From positions 96,028 through 160,027 of the forward strand of contig DATMAG010000050.1 in NCBI GenBank assembly GCA_035560235.1: a stretch of DNA of 64,000 nt. The letters run 5' to 3'. Shown one piece after another: positions 47,250 to 56,141 of the stretch. Position numbers and translations under genes: made by a program. The notes beneath the pieces are model-generated. The model did no database searches and was not told the origin of the DNA. It was given only the letters and a program-made list of their open reading frames with translations. The stretch is from DASRDU01 sp035560235. Lineage in GTDB: Bacteria; Acidobacteriota; Blastocatellia; RBC074. Numbering within the stretch: position 1 is the first letter of the stretch; each line of letters opens with the position of its first letter.

Positions 47250-47709
47250 GGAATTGCAAAGAGAACTGAGCCGAATCAGCCTGAATTTGAAATTGTGAGC
47301 GAGCCACAGGTGGGGTCACGCTCAGGAAACATCTTCAGCCAGTCCGGCTCTGATTCTGCCTTTCGGGGGTCTGTCCGTCAAGCTGCTCTCCCGGATCAGG
47401 AGTAAAAACGGTGCCACCTTACCAGCGCCAGCCACTCAGCCCGGCAATGGCGTGCTCATTGCTCACCGATTCCTCAGGCGGTTCAACCGGGTGACTCCAC
47501 TTTTCTGATCCCGGGCTGGACAACGGGGAGCGCTTTAGCTCAGAGTATTGCCAGCAGAAACAGATCAGTAACAGTTCAGTGCCGTTCCTGCTGGGATGGA
47601 CGGCGGCAGGAAGACTGTAAATCCTGCCGCGCAACTCTTTGCTCAAACAGCATCAGACTGAGCCGGATATTACCGCGCTCCTCACACCGCCACAACGCAG
47701 GAGGCTTGT
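47250..47709. other. 460-bp intergenic region before the second TonB receptor
   Basis: No convincing gene was seen. A 75-codon minus-strand frame at 47419-47646 has no SD and no recognisable domain. The region probably contains the tRNA promoter (minus strand) and the receptor promoter. An SD (AGGAGG) ends just before the receptor ATG. Confidence 0.6.
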
Positions 47710-50700
47710 ATGCACACATCGCGTCTCGCAACTCTCTTCGGGCTGCTCCTGTTCTGCCTTTCCTTCACTGCCGCCGGACAGACCGTCACCGGGACCCTCA
47801 GCGGCAACGTAACCGACCCGACCGGAGCCGTGATTCCGAACGCTCAGGTCACAGCAAAAAACAATGAAACCGGCATCTCACGCTCCGCCACGACCAATGC
47901 CGAAGGCTTTTACAACATGCCCTTCCTGCCGCTCGGCGCTTATGACGTGACAGTTGAAATCGGGGGATTTCAGAAGATTGTCAAGGCGGGCGTCCTGATT
48001 GAACTCAACAAAAACACGGTCTCGAACTTCAGACTCGAAGTCGCCACCGGCGCTGAAACCATCACGATCACGGGCGAAACGCCGCAGATCGAGACGACCA
48101 CCGGCGAGATCAAATACTCGCTCGACGCCAGACGAATCGAAGACACGCCGCTCGCCGGGCGCAACTTCATCTCGCTGGTCGAACAGATTCCGGGTTTTCA
48201 GAACGCTCCCTGGATCGGTTCATCGAACAATCCGACCAATTCGACCGGCTCGTATGCAGCCTTCAGCGGGCAGGGCAGCCGCTCGGCGACGTTCCAGATT
48301 GACGGCGTCAACAACGACGATTCATCCGAAAATCAGAACCGCCAGAACGTCAATATCAGCACGATCAGGGAATTTCAGGTTCTCACCAATGCCTACTCCG
48401 CCGAATTCGGACGCGCGGGTGGCGCGGTCATTCTGGTGCAGACCAAATCGGGGACGAACCAGTTTCACGGTGACGCCTATGATTTCATCCAGAATGACAT
48501 CTTCAATGCGAACGGATTCTTCCGCAACGCGGCGGGCGTCTCTTCAACTACCGGACAGCAGCTTCAGCCGCGCCAGACGGTGCGGCGGCATCAGTACGGC
48601 TGGACTTTCGGCGGGCCGGTCTGGCTGCCCCGGAAGTACTTCGGGCCGGCCAGTTATGACGGGCGCGACCGGCTCTTCTTCTTCATCAGCGGCGAGCGCG
48701 TATCGAACAAGACCAGCGGCACCATCGGGCGTTTCAAGTGGCTGCCGACCGACGTGCCGCGCGCCTGCGCCCCCGGCGAAGTCGCCAGACCGGGCGGCCC
48801 TTACTGCGTTGATCCGGCGACACACCCGAATCTGCAGCGCGACCTGGACTTCATGCGCCGCGTGATCGCGCTGTGGGACACGCCGGAATTGCGCGACGTG
48901 AAGCCGAATGATCCGAACGCCTGCGCCGATATGATTGCCAGCGGACGTGAGAACCGCTGTGTCACGCTGCAGGCTGTCAGCATCTTTCCCGATTCCGATT
49001 ACACCGGGCGGCTCGATTTCAAGGCAACAAAGAACGACACTCTGACGCTGCGTTACCAGTACAGCCGCCAGATTCGCCGTTCGGGTCGCATCATCTTCGG
49101 CGACAACTTCGGCACGAATAACAACCGGCAATACAATCTCGGCTTCACGGCAACGCACGTTTTCTCCAGCCGACAGGTGGGCGAGTTCCGCTACGGTTTC
49201 GGCAACCGGGCGACTCTTCAGGATGTCGCTGATGACAACGCGATCCCGACGATCCGTTTCGCCAACACGCTCTGCAACTCGTCGCTCTGCGGCACCATTA
49301 TCGGGACTTCGACCAACGTGCCGATCAACCGCCGCCAGCAGGATCATCAGCTGGTCTACAACCACACACTCACGCTCAGTCGGCATACGCTCAAGGCCGG
49401 GGTTGACCAGCGATTCCAGCTGCTCGATGACGTGACGGGCGACCGCGCGCGGGGATTCTGGACCTTTAGCACGCTCGACAGCCTGGCTTCGATTCGCGCC
49501 AGAACGGGCTTCACGGGATGGGAGAACTTCCTGCGCGGTTTCGTCACCGGCTACCAGGCGGGCTTCGGCAATCCGGCGGCAGAGAACCGGTTCGGCGAAA
49601 CCAATCTGTACTTCGAGGACAAGTACTCGGTCACGCGGAGCCTCACGCTCCATCTTGGCGCGCGTTATGAGTATGTCCGCGCGCCGGAGGAGATCAAAAA
49701 TCGCTTCGAGTACGGTTATGATGACGACCGAAACAACATCGAGCCGCGCTTTGGCTTTGCCTGGTCGCCCTCGGCAGAGAGCGGCCTGCTGCACAAACTC
49801 ACGGGCCGGGCGGGCGAGTTCGCCATTCGCGGCGGTTACGGCGTCTATCACAGCCGCCTCTTTCAGTCCATCTTCTCGCAGAATCAGTTGAGCATCCGCA
49901 CGCAGCCGCCGAACGGCTTCGCCTCGGATTTCAGCGCGCTCTGCCGCAACGAAATCTCCGATCCGTCGTGCGGCTTCGTCTTCACGCCGGGCGTGGCTTC
50001 GCGCAGCGCGACCTTTACCGTAAACAGCGCGGGCAATACCGGCGCGGTCCGCGACATCGGCGGACGGCTGCTGAGTACGCTGCTCATTCCGGCAAAGAAT
50101 CTGGGCATGCCTTATGTGCAGCAGTGGAACCTGACGACCGAGCGGCAGTTCAGCAATCAGTTTGCCCTGCACATCGGTTACAGCGGCAATCGCGGCATCG
50201 GGCTGCCCTTTTATGACAGCGCCAACGATGCCATCTTCCCGTTTGTGTCGCCTTCAGTGCTCGTTGATGTCGGCAACGGGAACTTCAAGCCGGTGGTCTT
50301 CGACCGCGCCTGCACCGATTTCAATGATCCGATCTGCGTGATCAGAAACGCCCAGGGCGCGATTGATCTGACAGCCAGCGGACCGCTGCGCAGTTTCAGC
50401 GCGCTCAACAGCACGACGGCGACGCTGGCGCAGAAGGGCATCGTGATCGAGAACGGTGTGCCGCACGGTTACATCTCGCTCAGCCAGCCGCGCTCGCAGG
50501 AGCGGCGGCCCGATCCGCTCTTCAGCCGCAACGTCAACCTGCAGAACTTCGGCTGGAGCTATTACCACGCGCTGAACGTCAAATTGAGCAAGCGGCTCTC
50601 GCACGGCCTGAGCTTCAACCTTACCTATACGTTCAGCAAGTCAATTGACACCGGCTCCGAAGCGACCTTTACCGGCGTTGACACCAACGCGCCTTCGAGC

Positions 50701-51390
50701 AAGAAGGGCGGCGCGGCGGCCAGTCTGCGCGGCCTGAGCGGTTTCCACACGCCGCATCGCTTTGTGGCCAGCTACTCTTACCAGTTGCCGTTCTTCCGCT
50801 CGCAGCAGGGCTTCGTGGGCCGGGCGCTCGGCGGATGGGTAATCACGGGCGTGACGACGCTGCAGACCGGCAATCCGTTCACGGTGGTGCTCGGTTACGA
50901 TGTCAACGCCGACGGACTCGGTGGTGACCGCCCGCGCGTGGCCAACCTCAGTGTGCTCGGCAAATCGGTTGACAATGGCCGCCAGCTTCCGGGCGGCGGG
51001 CCGAGCGATACGATTTCGCAGACCCAGTTGCCGGGCACGGCCTTCATCCCGGCCCAGGCGGGGACGATCCTGGCCGACCAGCGCATCTACCTGCCTGGCA
51101 CGGCGGGGGACGGGACTTTGGGCCGCAACACCTTCTTCACGCACGGTCTGAACTACACCGATATGACCGCGCAGAAGGAGTTCAGGATTCGCGAATCGGC
51201 GAAGCTGGTTCTGCGGATGGAGTTTTACAACGTCTTCAACCGCGTTTCGTTCGGGGTCCCGGCCCGGACGATTCTGAGTTCAACGCCGCTTGGGCGCATC
51301 ACGGACCAGCGCAACCCGGCCAATTTCGTCAACTCCGGGCGCGACAACGGCTCGCGCATGGGCCAGCTCGCGCTGCGGCTGGTCTTCTGA
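47710..51390 (+). CDS. Oar-like TonB-dependent receptor with carboxypeptidase-regulatory domain
   Basis: The 1226-aa product has a signal peptide (LATLFGLLLFCLSFTAAGQ), a CarboxypepD_reg-like domain (about 22-105, GTLSGNVTDPTGAVIPNAQVTA) and a plug domain (about 120-235, with TPLAGRNFISLVEQIPGF and STIREFQVLTNAYSAEFGRAGGAV). The long beta-barrel ends ...GQLALRLVF with terminal Phe. AYSAEFGRAGG is a typical acidobacterial plug motif. It differs clearly from the receptor at 25540-28983, so it is not a recent duplicate. The ligand is unknown. A strong terminator follows. Confidence 0.93.
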   Translation: MHTSRLATLFGLLLFCLSFTAAGQTVTGTLSGNVTDPTGAVIPNAQVTAKNNETGISRSATTNAEGFYNMPFLPLGAYDVTVEIGGFQKIVKAGVLIELNKNTVSNFRLEVATGAETITITGETPQIETTTGEIKYSLDARRIEDTPLAGRNFISLVEQIPGFQNAPWIGSSNNPTNSTGSYAAFSGQGSRSATFQIDGVNNDDSSENQNRQNVNISTIREFQVLTNAYSAEFGRAGGAVILVQTKSGTNQFHGDAYDFIQNDIFNANGFFRNAAGVSSTTGQQLQPRQTVRRHQYGWTFGGPVWLPRKYFGPASYDGRDRLFFFISGERVSNKTSGTIGRFKWLPTDVPRACAPGEVARPGGPYCVDPATHPNLQRDLDFMRRVIALWDTPELRDVKPNDPNACADMIASGRENRCVTLQAVSIFPDSDYTGRLDFKATKNDTLTLRYQYSRQIRRSGRIIFGDNFGTNNNRQYNLGFTATHVFSSRQVGEFRYGFGNRATLQDVADDNAIPTIRFANTLCNSSLCGTIIGTSTNVPINRRQQDHQLVYNHTLTLSRHTLKAGVDQRFQLLDDVTGDRARGFWTFSTLDSLASIRARTGFTGWENFLRGFVTGYQAGFGNPAAENRFGETNLYFEDKYSVTRSLTLHLGARYEYVRAPEEIKNRFEYGYDDDRNNIEPRFGFAWSPSAESGLLHKLTGRAGEFAIRGGYGVYHSRLFQSIFSQNQLSIRTQPPNGFASDFSALCRNEISDPSCGFVFTPGVASRSATFTVNSAGNTGAVRDIGGRLLSTLLIPAKNLGMPYVQQWNLTTERQFSNQFALHIGYSGNRGIGLPFYDSANDAIFPFVSPSVLVDVGNGNFKPVVFDRACTDFNDPICVIRNAQGAIDLTASGPLRSFSALNSTTATLAQKGIVIENGVPHGYISLSQPRSQERRPDPLFSRNVNLQNFGWSYYHALNVKLSKRLSHGLSFNLTYTFSKSIDTGSEATFTGVDTNAPSSKKGGAAASLRGLSGFHTPHRFVASYSYQLPFFRSQQGFVGRALGGWVITGVTTLQTGNPFTVVLGYDVNADGLGGDRPRVANLSVLGKSVDNGRQLPGGGPSDTISQTQLPGTAFIPAQAGTILADQRIYLPGTAGDGTLGRNTFFTHGLNYTDMTAQKEFRIRESAKLVLRMEFYNVFNRVSFGVPARTILSSTPLGRITDQRNPANFVNSGRDNGSRMGQLALRLVF

Positions 51391-51404
51391 TGGAGTAACC
51401 TGAA

Positions 51405-51439
51405 GCAGGAGCAGGCTCATCCTGCTCCTGCCTGTTTTT
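51405..51439 (+). terminator. Rho-independent terminator after the second TonB receptor
   Basis: An 11-bp perfect stem (GCAGGAGCAGG / CCTGCTCCTGC, 51405-51415 and 51421-51431) with loop CTCAT is followed by a T-run to 51439. Confidence 0.92.
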
Positions 51440-51441
51440 CA

Positions 51442-52314
51442 ATGTGCCTGTCGTTTTTCTTTTTTCTCTTTTCTCTCTTTCCACAGCAGCCGCAGAATCC
51501 TTCGCCGATGGTTGAGCATACCCGCACTCATCCGCGGCTGAAGGAGGAGCACCCGCCGGGCCGCCGCGAAACGCTCGACCCCGGCACTCTCTTCATTCCC
51601 GCAAAACTGAAGCTCAGACCAGTTGTGCCGCTGCTCATTCACTTTCACGGCGGCGCGTGGCTGCCGGAAGTGGCGGCGGCGCGCACCGGCACGGCAGTCA
51701 TTGCAGTTCAGCTCGGCGCGGGTTCAGGCGCTTATGCCAGACCATTCAGCGAGTCGCAGCGATTTGCAGGGCTGCTGGCTGAAGCTGAAGCAAAGGCCGG
51801 GGTGAAATTCGCTCCGGTGACGCTGAGCGCCTGGAGCGCCGGGTATGGCGCGATCCGTGAAATCCTCAAAGTGCCGGAATATTACGAACGCGTCAGCCGC
51901 GTGCTGCTGATTGATGGTCTGCATACCGGCTACGTCGGCGGCAGACCGGGGCCGCAGGAGTCGCAGCTTGAAACCGAAGGGCTGGAGATTTTTGTGAAGT
52001 TCGCGCGGGATGCCGTAGCCGGAAAGAAGCGCCTCGTGGTGACGCATTCGGAAATCTTTCCCGGCACATTTGCCAGCACCACTGAAACGGCGGATTACCT
52101 GCTCAGTCAGCTCGGGCTGAAACGAAAGGCGGTCGTGAAGTGGGGGCCGATGGGCACGCAGCAGTTGAGCGAGGTGCGGGCAGGCGGTTTTCTGCTGCTC
52201 GGTTATGCGGGCAATTCCGCGCCCGATCACGTGGATCAGTTACATTCGCTGCCTGAGTATCTGAAACTCTTTCCGAAACAGCGCACCCGGAAAAATATGA
52301 TCAGCCACGAATGA
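51442..52314 (+). CDS. Alpha/beta-hydrolase-like protein
   Basis: The product is up to 290 aa. The first ~20 residues (CLSFFFFLFSLFPQQ) are hydrophobic and could be a signal peptide, but ATG 51508 is an alternative start; no SD is obvious for either. Hydrolase-fold hints are LIHFHGGAWLPE (HGG oxyanion turn), LSAWSAGYGAI (GxSxG-like nucleophile elbow, here AWSAG) and a C-terminal DHVDQLH carrying a possible catalytic His. The enzyme class cannot be named. The last codons (ISHE) are read from the 52300-52438 repeat, so the natural C-terminus has probably been altered by repeat insertion. Confidence 0.65.
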   Translation: MCLSFFFFLFSLFPQQPQNPSPMVEHTRTHPRLKEEHPPGRRETLDPGTLFIPAKLKLRPVVPLLIHFHGGAWLPEVAAARTGTAVIAVQLGAGSGAYARPFSESQRFAGLLAEAEAKAGVKFAPVTLSAWSAGYGAIREILKVPEYYERVSRVLLIDGLHTGYVGGRPGPQESQLETEGLEIFVKFARDAVAGKKRLVVTHSEIFPGTFASTTETADYLLSQLGLKRKAVVKWGPMGTQQLSEVRAGGFLLLGYAGNSAPDHVDQLHSLPEYLKLFPKQRTRKNMISHE

Positions 52315-52438
52315 AGACGAATGGCCCGGATGCGGAGTGAGGAGTGCAGAATGCGGAATGATAAGGACACATCCTGATTCCGCACTGCGTATTCTCCATT
52401 TCGCACTGGTGAAGATTCGTGTTCAGTCGTGGCTGAAT
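52300..52438. repeat. Nested intergenic inverted repeat (10-nt and 7-nt period words)
   Basis: Outer arms 52300-52323 and 52413-52437 carry AGCCACGAATGAA-type words. Inner arms 52329-52361 and 52374-52408 are built of GCGGAAT/GCGGAGT-type words with a 7-nt period and are imperfect reverse complements of each other. One repeat type thus appears inserted within, or grown inside, the loop of another. It contains the stop codon of the upstream gene. Confidence 0.8.
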
Positions 52439-52469
52439 TTCTTTTGCCCGAATTTTATGGAAACGCTCG

Positions 52470-53159
52470 TCAGCCTTCGGCAAAGACCGCGAGCGCATCT
52501 TCATCGGCAATTCTGACTGCGCGGCCTTTGACTGTGATCAGGCCGTTCTGCTGCAGCCGCGCCAGGGCGCGTGAGACGACCTCACGCACCGAGCCGATGC
52601 GGGCTGCGATCTGCTGATTGGTCAGCACCAGCGCGACCTCGATTCCTTCGGCCGTGCGTTTGCCGCGCGCGCGGGCTTCACCGAGCAGCCAGCGGGCCAG
52701 GCGCTGATCCACTTCGCGCAGCGACAGGGCTTCAACCAGCGCGGCGCATTTCCTCAAACGTCCCGCCATCAGCTTCAATGCGGCCAGCGCGATTTCAGGA
52801 TGTTCCAGACACAGCCTGCGCACGTCGCGTTTGTGAATGAAGAGCACGGTCGTGTCCTCTTCAGCGGCGACGGTGGAAGGATATGGCTGATCGTCAAAGA
52901 CCGGCAGTTCGGCAATCGTCGCTCCGGCGCGCTCGACGTGAATCACCTGCTCGCGCCCGTCCACGCCTTCGCGGAAGGCGCGGACCGACCCGTCAACGAT
53001 GACAAAAAGCCCCTGCGCCTCTTCGCCCGCGACAAACAGCACTTCGTCGCGCGCGAGGCTGCGCTCGACGGCCCTCGCGGCCAGCGCCTGAAGTTCGGTT
53101 TCGTGTAATTCGCCAAAGAGCGCCGTGCGGCGCAACGCAGCGAGCTTGTCGGTTTTCAT
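52470..53159 (-). CDS. Crp/Fnr-family transcriptional regulator, DNR-like
   Basis: This 229-aa protein has an N-terminal cyclic-nucleotide-binding-type beta-roll (about 20-115), a long dimerisation helix (about 120-145) and a C-terminal winged helix. Its recognition helix SVREVVSRALARL contains the E-xx-S-R pattern that reads TTGAT-type half sites in Fnr. The N-terminal cysteine cluster of Fnr is missing, so an oxygen-sensing Fe-S cluster is unlikely; a DNR/NnrR-type NO response is possible (inference). It ends a hemerythrin-ywiC-crp operon that starts at an FNR-like palindrome, and it probably controls the adjacent nos locus and itself. Confidence 0.88.
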   Translation of the reverse strand: MKTDKLAALRRTALFGELHETELQALAARAVERSLARDEVLFVAGEEAQGLFVIVDGSVRAFREGVDGREQVIHVERAGATIAELPVFDDQPYPSTVAAEEDTTVLFIHKRDVRRLCLEHPEIALAALKLMAGRLRKCAALVEALSLREVDQRLARWLLGEARARGKRTAEGIEVALVLTNQQIAARIGSVREVVSRALARLQQNGLITVKGRAVRIADEDALAVFAEG

Positions 53160-53203
53160 CGCCCGGCATTGTCGCGCCGCGGCGCGCTCTGTTCAAGGCA
53201 GGA

Positions 53204-54001
53204 TCAGCTCAGGCGGAAGGTGAGCGTGACGAAAACCAGAAAGACGAGCGACCAGGCCAGTTCGAGCAGCCCGGCGCGTTTGAAGTTGACGCGGTTCGAA
53301 GGTTTGATGAGTTCCAGAAATGTCCGCAGCAGAACCGGAGTGAAAGCGATCAGCGCGAACAGATGCAGCCGACCGGTCAGCCCGAGCGCCAGCAGCGCCG
53401 CGAGCAGCGAGCCGTGATAAAGAACGCACTGCTGCCAGACCTGCCGTCGCGCCGCCTGCCTGCGTTCGCTCAGGCTGAGCACACGCAGCCGGACGTAATA
53501 GACGCTGCTCGCAAAAAAGAGCGCGCTCAGCGCCCACAGCCAGAAGGCCGTCGCGTCCCACGTGCCGCGCACAACGTAATAAGCCGCCGGAGCCGTCAGC
53601 GTCATCGCACAGATGGCCAGCACTTCGTTGGTGATCGAGCGGTCTTCCATCTGCGCAGCTTCGCGGCCATTGAAAATGAGCAGCGCCGTGCCCGCGAGCG
53701 CGAGCGGGATGAGCAGGTAAAGCTGATAAATGAAAATGAGCGGCGCGCCGAACAGCGCTGCGATCAGCAGATAAACGAGCAGCATCCGGCCTGCATCGTC
53801 TGCTTCGCGTCCGCGCCTTCGCGCCCGCCACCACACGAGCAGCGATTCGCGCGAAATGAACATCGCCGAAGCCGACACGAGCAGCAGCAGCGCGGGCAGA
53901 TTGAAGCTTCCGGCCACCAGCGCGCCCAGCACGAATGGCACATACAGCATTGCCCAGGCTCCGTGTTCTCTGGGCAGTCTCAGGGTCTTTCGCAGGCTCA
54001 T
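53204..54001 (-). CDS. YwiC-like membrane protein
   Basis: The 265-aa protein has about eight transmembrane segments. The N-terminal signature LPREHGAWAMLYVPFVLGAL marks the YwiC-like family. Function is unknown. From memory, Bacillus subtilis ywiC lies near fnr and narK, which fits the position here between a hemerythrin gene (19 bp upstream) and a Crp/Fnr regulator (44 bp downstream). A role under low oxygen or nitrogen-oxide stress is inferred from context alone. Confidence 0.82.
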   Translation of the reverse strand: MSLRKTLRLPREHGAWAMLYVPFVLGALVAGSFNLPALLLLVSASAMFISRESLLVWWRARRRGREADDAGRMLLVYLLIAALFGAPLIFIYQLYLLIPLALAGTALLIFNGREAAQMEDRSITNEVLAICAMTLTAPAAYYVVRGTWDATAFWLWALSALFFASSVYYVRLRVLSLSERRQAARRQVWQQCVLYHGSLLAALLALGLTGRLHLFALIAFTPVLLRTFLELIKPSNRVNFKRAGLLELAWSLVFLVFVTLTFRLS

Positions 54002-54020
54002 CGTTTCCTCTGACTCAGAA

Positions 54021-54506
54021 TTATTCGTGAATGAAATTAACGCTCAGGCACCGTTTGAGCAACTCGCTCCGCTCCTCTTCGCCTGTCACACGGTCGAGCG
54101 CGGGAAAGAAGATGTTGCGTTCGCGCGCGTCGTGATGTTCGGCCAGTTGCTTGCAGGTCGCTTCCTCATCAAACAGCCTGATGATGCGGCGGCTCAGTTC
54201 AGCCGGGTCTTTTTTCATCGCTTCTTTCATCGCTTCGAGCGCCGCCGCGAAGCGTTGCAGAAATTCGCGCATCCGGCGATGTTCGCCGGTAAAGAATTCG
54301 ACCGGCCCGCCCGCAATCCGGCCCGCCCGCTCATAAACCGGCAGCAGCAGTTCCTCCTCGACCTGCATGTGAGCGAGCAGTTCACGCTCGTATTCGCGCA
54401 GGCGCTGCTGCGCCGTCTCAATGTCTGAGCGCAGCAGCGCTTCCTGATGCTGCAGGAAGAGTTCATTCAACTGTTCGTGAACGGCGAGCAGCGACGAAAA
54501 ACTCAT
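54021..54506 (-). CDS. Hemerythrin-domain protein
   Basis: The 161-aa product from ATG 54506 (AGGAG 8 nt upstream) is a four-helix bundle with His/Glu ligands in order. HEQLNELFLQHQ lies near residue 9, HMQVEEELLLPVYE near 46, GEHRRMREFLQ near 74, and a last helix AEHHDARERNIFFPALD near 123. The HxxxE and HHDxRE patterns indicate a di-iron site for O2 or NO binding. It is the first gene of the minus-strand operon divergent from the RIC gene, and the shared palindrome suggests co-induction. Confidence 0.88.
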   Translation of the reverse strand: MSFSSLLAVHEQLNELFLQHQEALLRSDIETAQQRLREYERELLAHMQVEEELLLPVYERAGRIAGGPVEFFTGEHRRMREFLQRFAAALEAMKEAMKKDPAELSRRIIRLFDEEATCKQLAEHHDARERNIFFPALDRVTGEEERSELLKRCLSVNFIHE

Positions 54507-54539
54507 AGCGACAACTCCTGTTCCTCTGACCACGCGAAT

Positions 54540-54609
54540 ATTTCACCACAGCTTTTTTTTCGCGGCTATGACTTAAGTCACTGCGCCGGGCCGGGCGCGT
54601 CCATAGACT
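54540..54609. promoter_or_regulatory. Divergent promoter with FNR/DNR-type palindrome
   Basis: The perfect palindrome TGACTTAAGTCA (54569-54580) has the spacing of a TTGAT-N4-ATCAA box. From its centre, 29.5 nt to the right lies TAGACT (54604-54609). The same distance to the left lies TGAAAT on the minus strand (54540-54545). Both are at the -10 distance expected for a class II site centred at -41.5. It would drive RIC rightward and hemerythrin-ywiC-crp leftward. Confidence 0.6.
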
Positions 54610-54667
54610 GCGCTGGAAACAAAGCCGATGTCAGGCCGCAGCGCCGGACATTCAACAAGGAGGAAGC

Positions 54668-55465
54668 ATGAATATGACGATCAATCCGACCAGCACAGTC
54701 AGAGAACTCGTGACCACGATGCCTGAAGCGACGCGCATTTTCGAGCGGCTGGGCATTGATTACTGCTGTGGCGGAAGCCGGACGCTTGCGGCTGCCTGCG
54801 AGGTCGCCGGTGTCTCACCGGAAGAAGCCGTCCGCCTGCTCGAAGAACTCGGCGCAGCGGGCGCGACTGATGAAGCGCTGCCTGACTGGCGGCAGGAATC
54901 GCTTGCCGCGCTGATTGCGCACATCACCGACCAGCATCATCAGTTCACCAGATACGAACTCGACCGGCTCACGCCGCTCCTCAGCAGGGTCTGCGCGGTT
55001 CACGGAAGAAATCACTCTGAACTGGCGCGCCTGCGCGAGCTGTTCACGGAACTGAAGGAGGAACTGACAACGCATCTGCTCAAGGAAGAACAGGTGCTCT
55101 TTCCCTGGGTGGTGAGGATGGAAGAGGCCGTCAGCGCCGGGCGACCGGTGCCGCCGCCGTTTTTCAGAACCGTGAACAATCCGGTGCGGATGATGATGAC
55201 CGAACACGACCACGCCGGAGACCTGCTGCGGCTGATGCGCGAAGTGACGGATGGTTACAGGCTTCCGGCAGATGCATGCTTCAGTTACGGCGCGCTCTAT
55301 CAGGGACTCGAGGCGCTCGAAGCCGATCTGCATCAGCACATTCATCTCGAAAACAACCTGCTCTTTCCCCGCGCGATCGAGATGGAAAACCAGGCTGCAT
55401 CCGCGTGGCAGGGAACGAATGCAGGCGATTGCGCACATCACTGCTTCAGCCACCCGCAGGCGTAA
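54668..55465 (+). CDS. ric: Di-iron Fe-S cluster repair protein (RIC/ScdA/YtfE)
   Basis: This 265-aa protein begins with the ScdA N-terminal DUF542 domain (STVRELVTTMPEATRIF, then LGIDYCCGGSRTL with its paired Cys). A hemerythrin-like domain follows with HITDQHHQF, VCAVHGRNH, HLLKEEQVLFPW, MMTEHDHAGD and HIHLENNLLFPR as di-iron ligand helices. RIC proteins repair iron-sulfur clusters damaged by NO or peroxide in the cytoplasm. The SD is AAGGAGGAAGC. It lies directly behind an FNR-like site and upstream of the nos genes, fitting protection from nitrosative stress. Confidence 0.94.
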   Translation: MNMTINPTSTVRELVTTMPEATRIFERLGIDYCCGGSRTLAAACEVAGVSPEEAVRLLEELGAAGATDEALPDWRQESLAALIAHITDQHHQFTRYELDRLTPLLSRVCAVHGRNHSELARLRELFTELKEELTTHLLKEEQVLFPWVVRMEEAVSAGRPVPPPFFRTVNNPVRMMMTEHDHAGDLLRLMREVTDGYRLPADACFSYGALYQGLEALEADLHQHIHLENNLLFPRAIEMENQAASAWQGTNAGDCAHHCFSHPQA

Positions 55466-55470
55466 GGGCT

Positions 55471-55492
55471 GCTCGCGGGACTTCCCGCGAGC
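55471..55492 (+). other. Hairpin between ric and the cytochrome c gene
   Basis: A 9-bp perfect stem (GCTCGCGGG / CCCGCGAGC) with loop ACTT lies 6 bp after the ric stop. No T-run follows, so it may be a weak terminator or an mRNA-processing/stability element separating ric from the nos genes. Confidence 0.5.
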
Positions 55493-55658
55493 GGCAGCGG
55501 CGCAGTGCGGAATTGTTCGCGCCGGGTTGTGTGATTTCGCTCAGTCGGCAGCAGTCAGAGTTTAGTGAAGGCGTCGGAACCGGGGAATTTTTACTGGAAC
55601 AGTTATTGCCCGATGGTGGGCAGCGGCGGATCAGGAGATCTGTTTATCAAGTCAAGGA

Positions 55659-56066
55659 GTGAAAGCTATGAAACGCCCGTTTGGCTTATTCAATCAATCT
55701 TCAGTAGTCAGATTCAGCAAGGTCATCGTTGCGCTCGGTGCGCTCACGGCGGCCTTCTGGGTCGTTGCCTGCAAGCGTTCAGGCGGCGATCCGCAGTTCT
55801 TTGTCAAAAAAGGCTGCGTGCAGTGCCATACCATCAGCGCTTTCGACATCAAGTCACAGACGAATGTCGGGCCTGACCTCAGTTATGCGGTTGAGGACGC
55901 GCCCAAACGATTCGGCAAATCGCTCGATCTGTTCTGGCAGAACCCGACTGGCACGATGCAGCTGGTCCTCTCTTCACAAATCAAGCTGACGCCGGAGGAG
56001 AAGGATCAGGCGCTGGAACTGCTGAAGGAAGCCTATGAAAAGAGACCGCAGAAGGCTCAGAAGTAA
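55659..56066 (+). CDS. Mono-heme cytochrome c of the nos cluster
   Basis: The 135-aa product has an N-terminal membrane anchor/signal (VIVALGALTAAFWVVACKR; the VVAC could be a lipobox). A small class I cytochrome domain carries the heme motif KKGCVQCHTI near residues 48-57 and a distal Met candidate in TGTMQLV. It is 75 bp ahead of nosZ with a good SD. Clade II nos loci commonly encode such cytochromes to deliver electrons to NosZ in the periplasm; here it is the only one. Confidence 0.88.
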   Translation: MKAMKRPFGLFNQSSVVRFSKVIVALGALTAAFWVVACKRSGGDPQFFVKKGCVQCHTISAFDIKSQTNVGPDLSYAVEDAPKRFGKSLDLFWQNPTGTMQLVLSSQIKLTPEEKDQALELLKEAYEKRPQKAQK

Positions 56067-56141
56067 CAGGCCCGGGGCGTGGCGCGGCCACGCGAACGAA
56101 CTTCTGCTGAGTTCACAACCATCTCGATCAAGGAGGAAACT

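Noticed and set aside
47419..47646. 75-codon minus-strand frame upstream of the second TonB receptor
   Set aside because: No SD, no domain, unusual composition; treated as non-coding.
48544..50172. Minus-strand 542-codon open frame
   Set aside because: Antisense to the second TonB receptor, whose plug and barrel features are clear; no recognisable domain.
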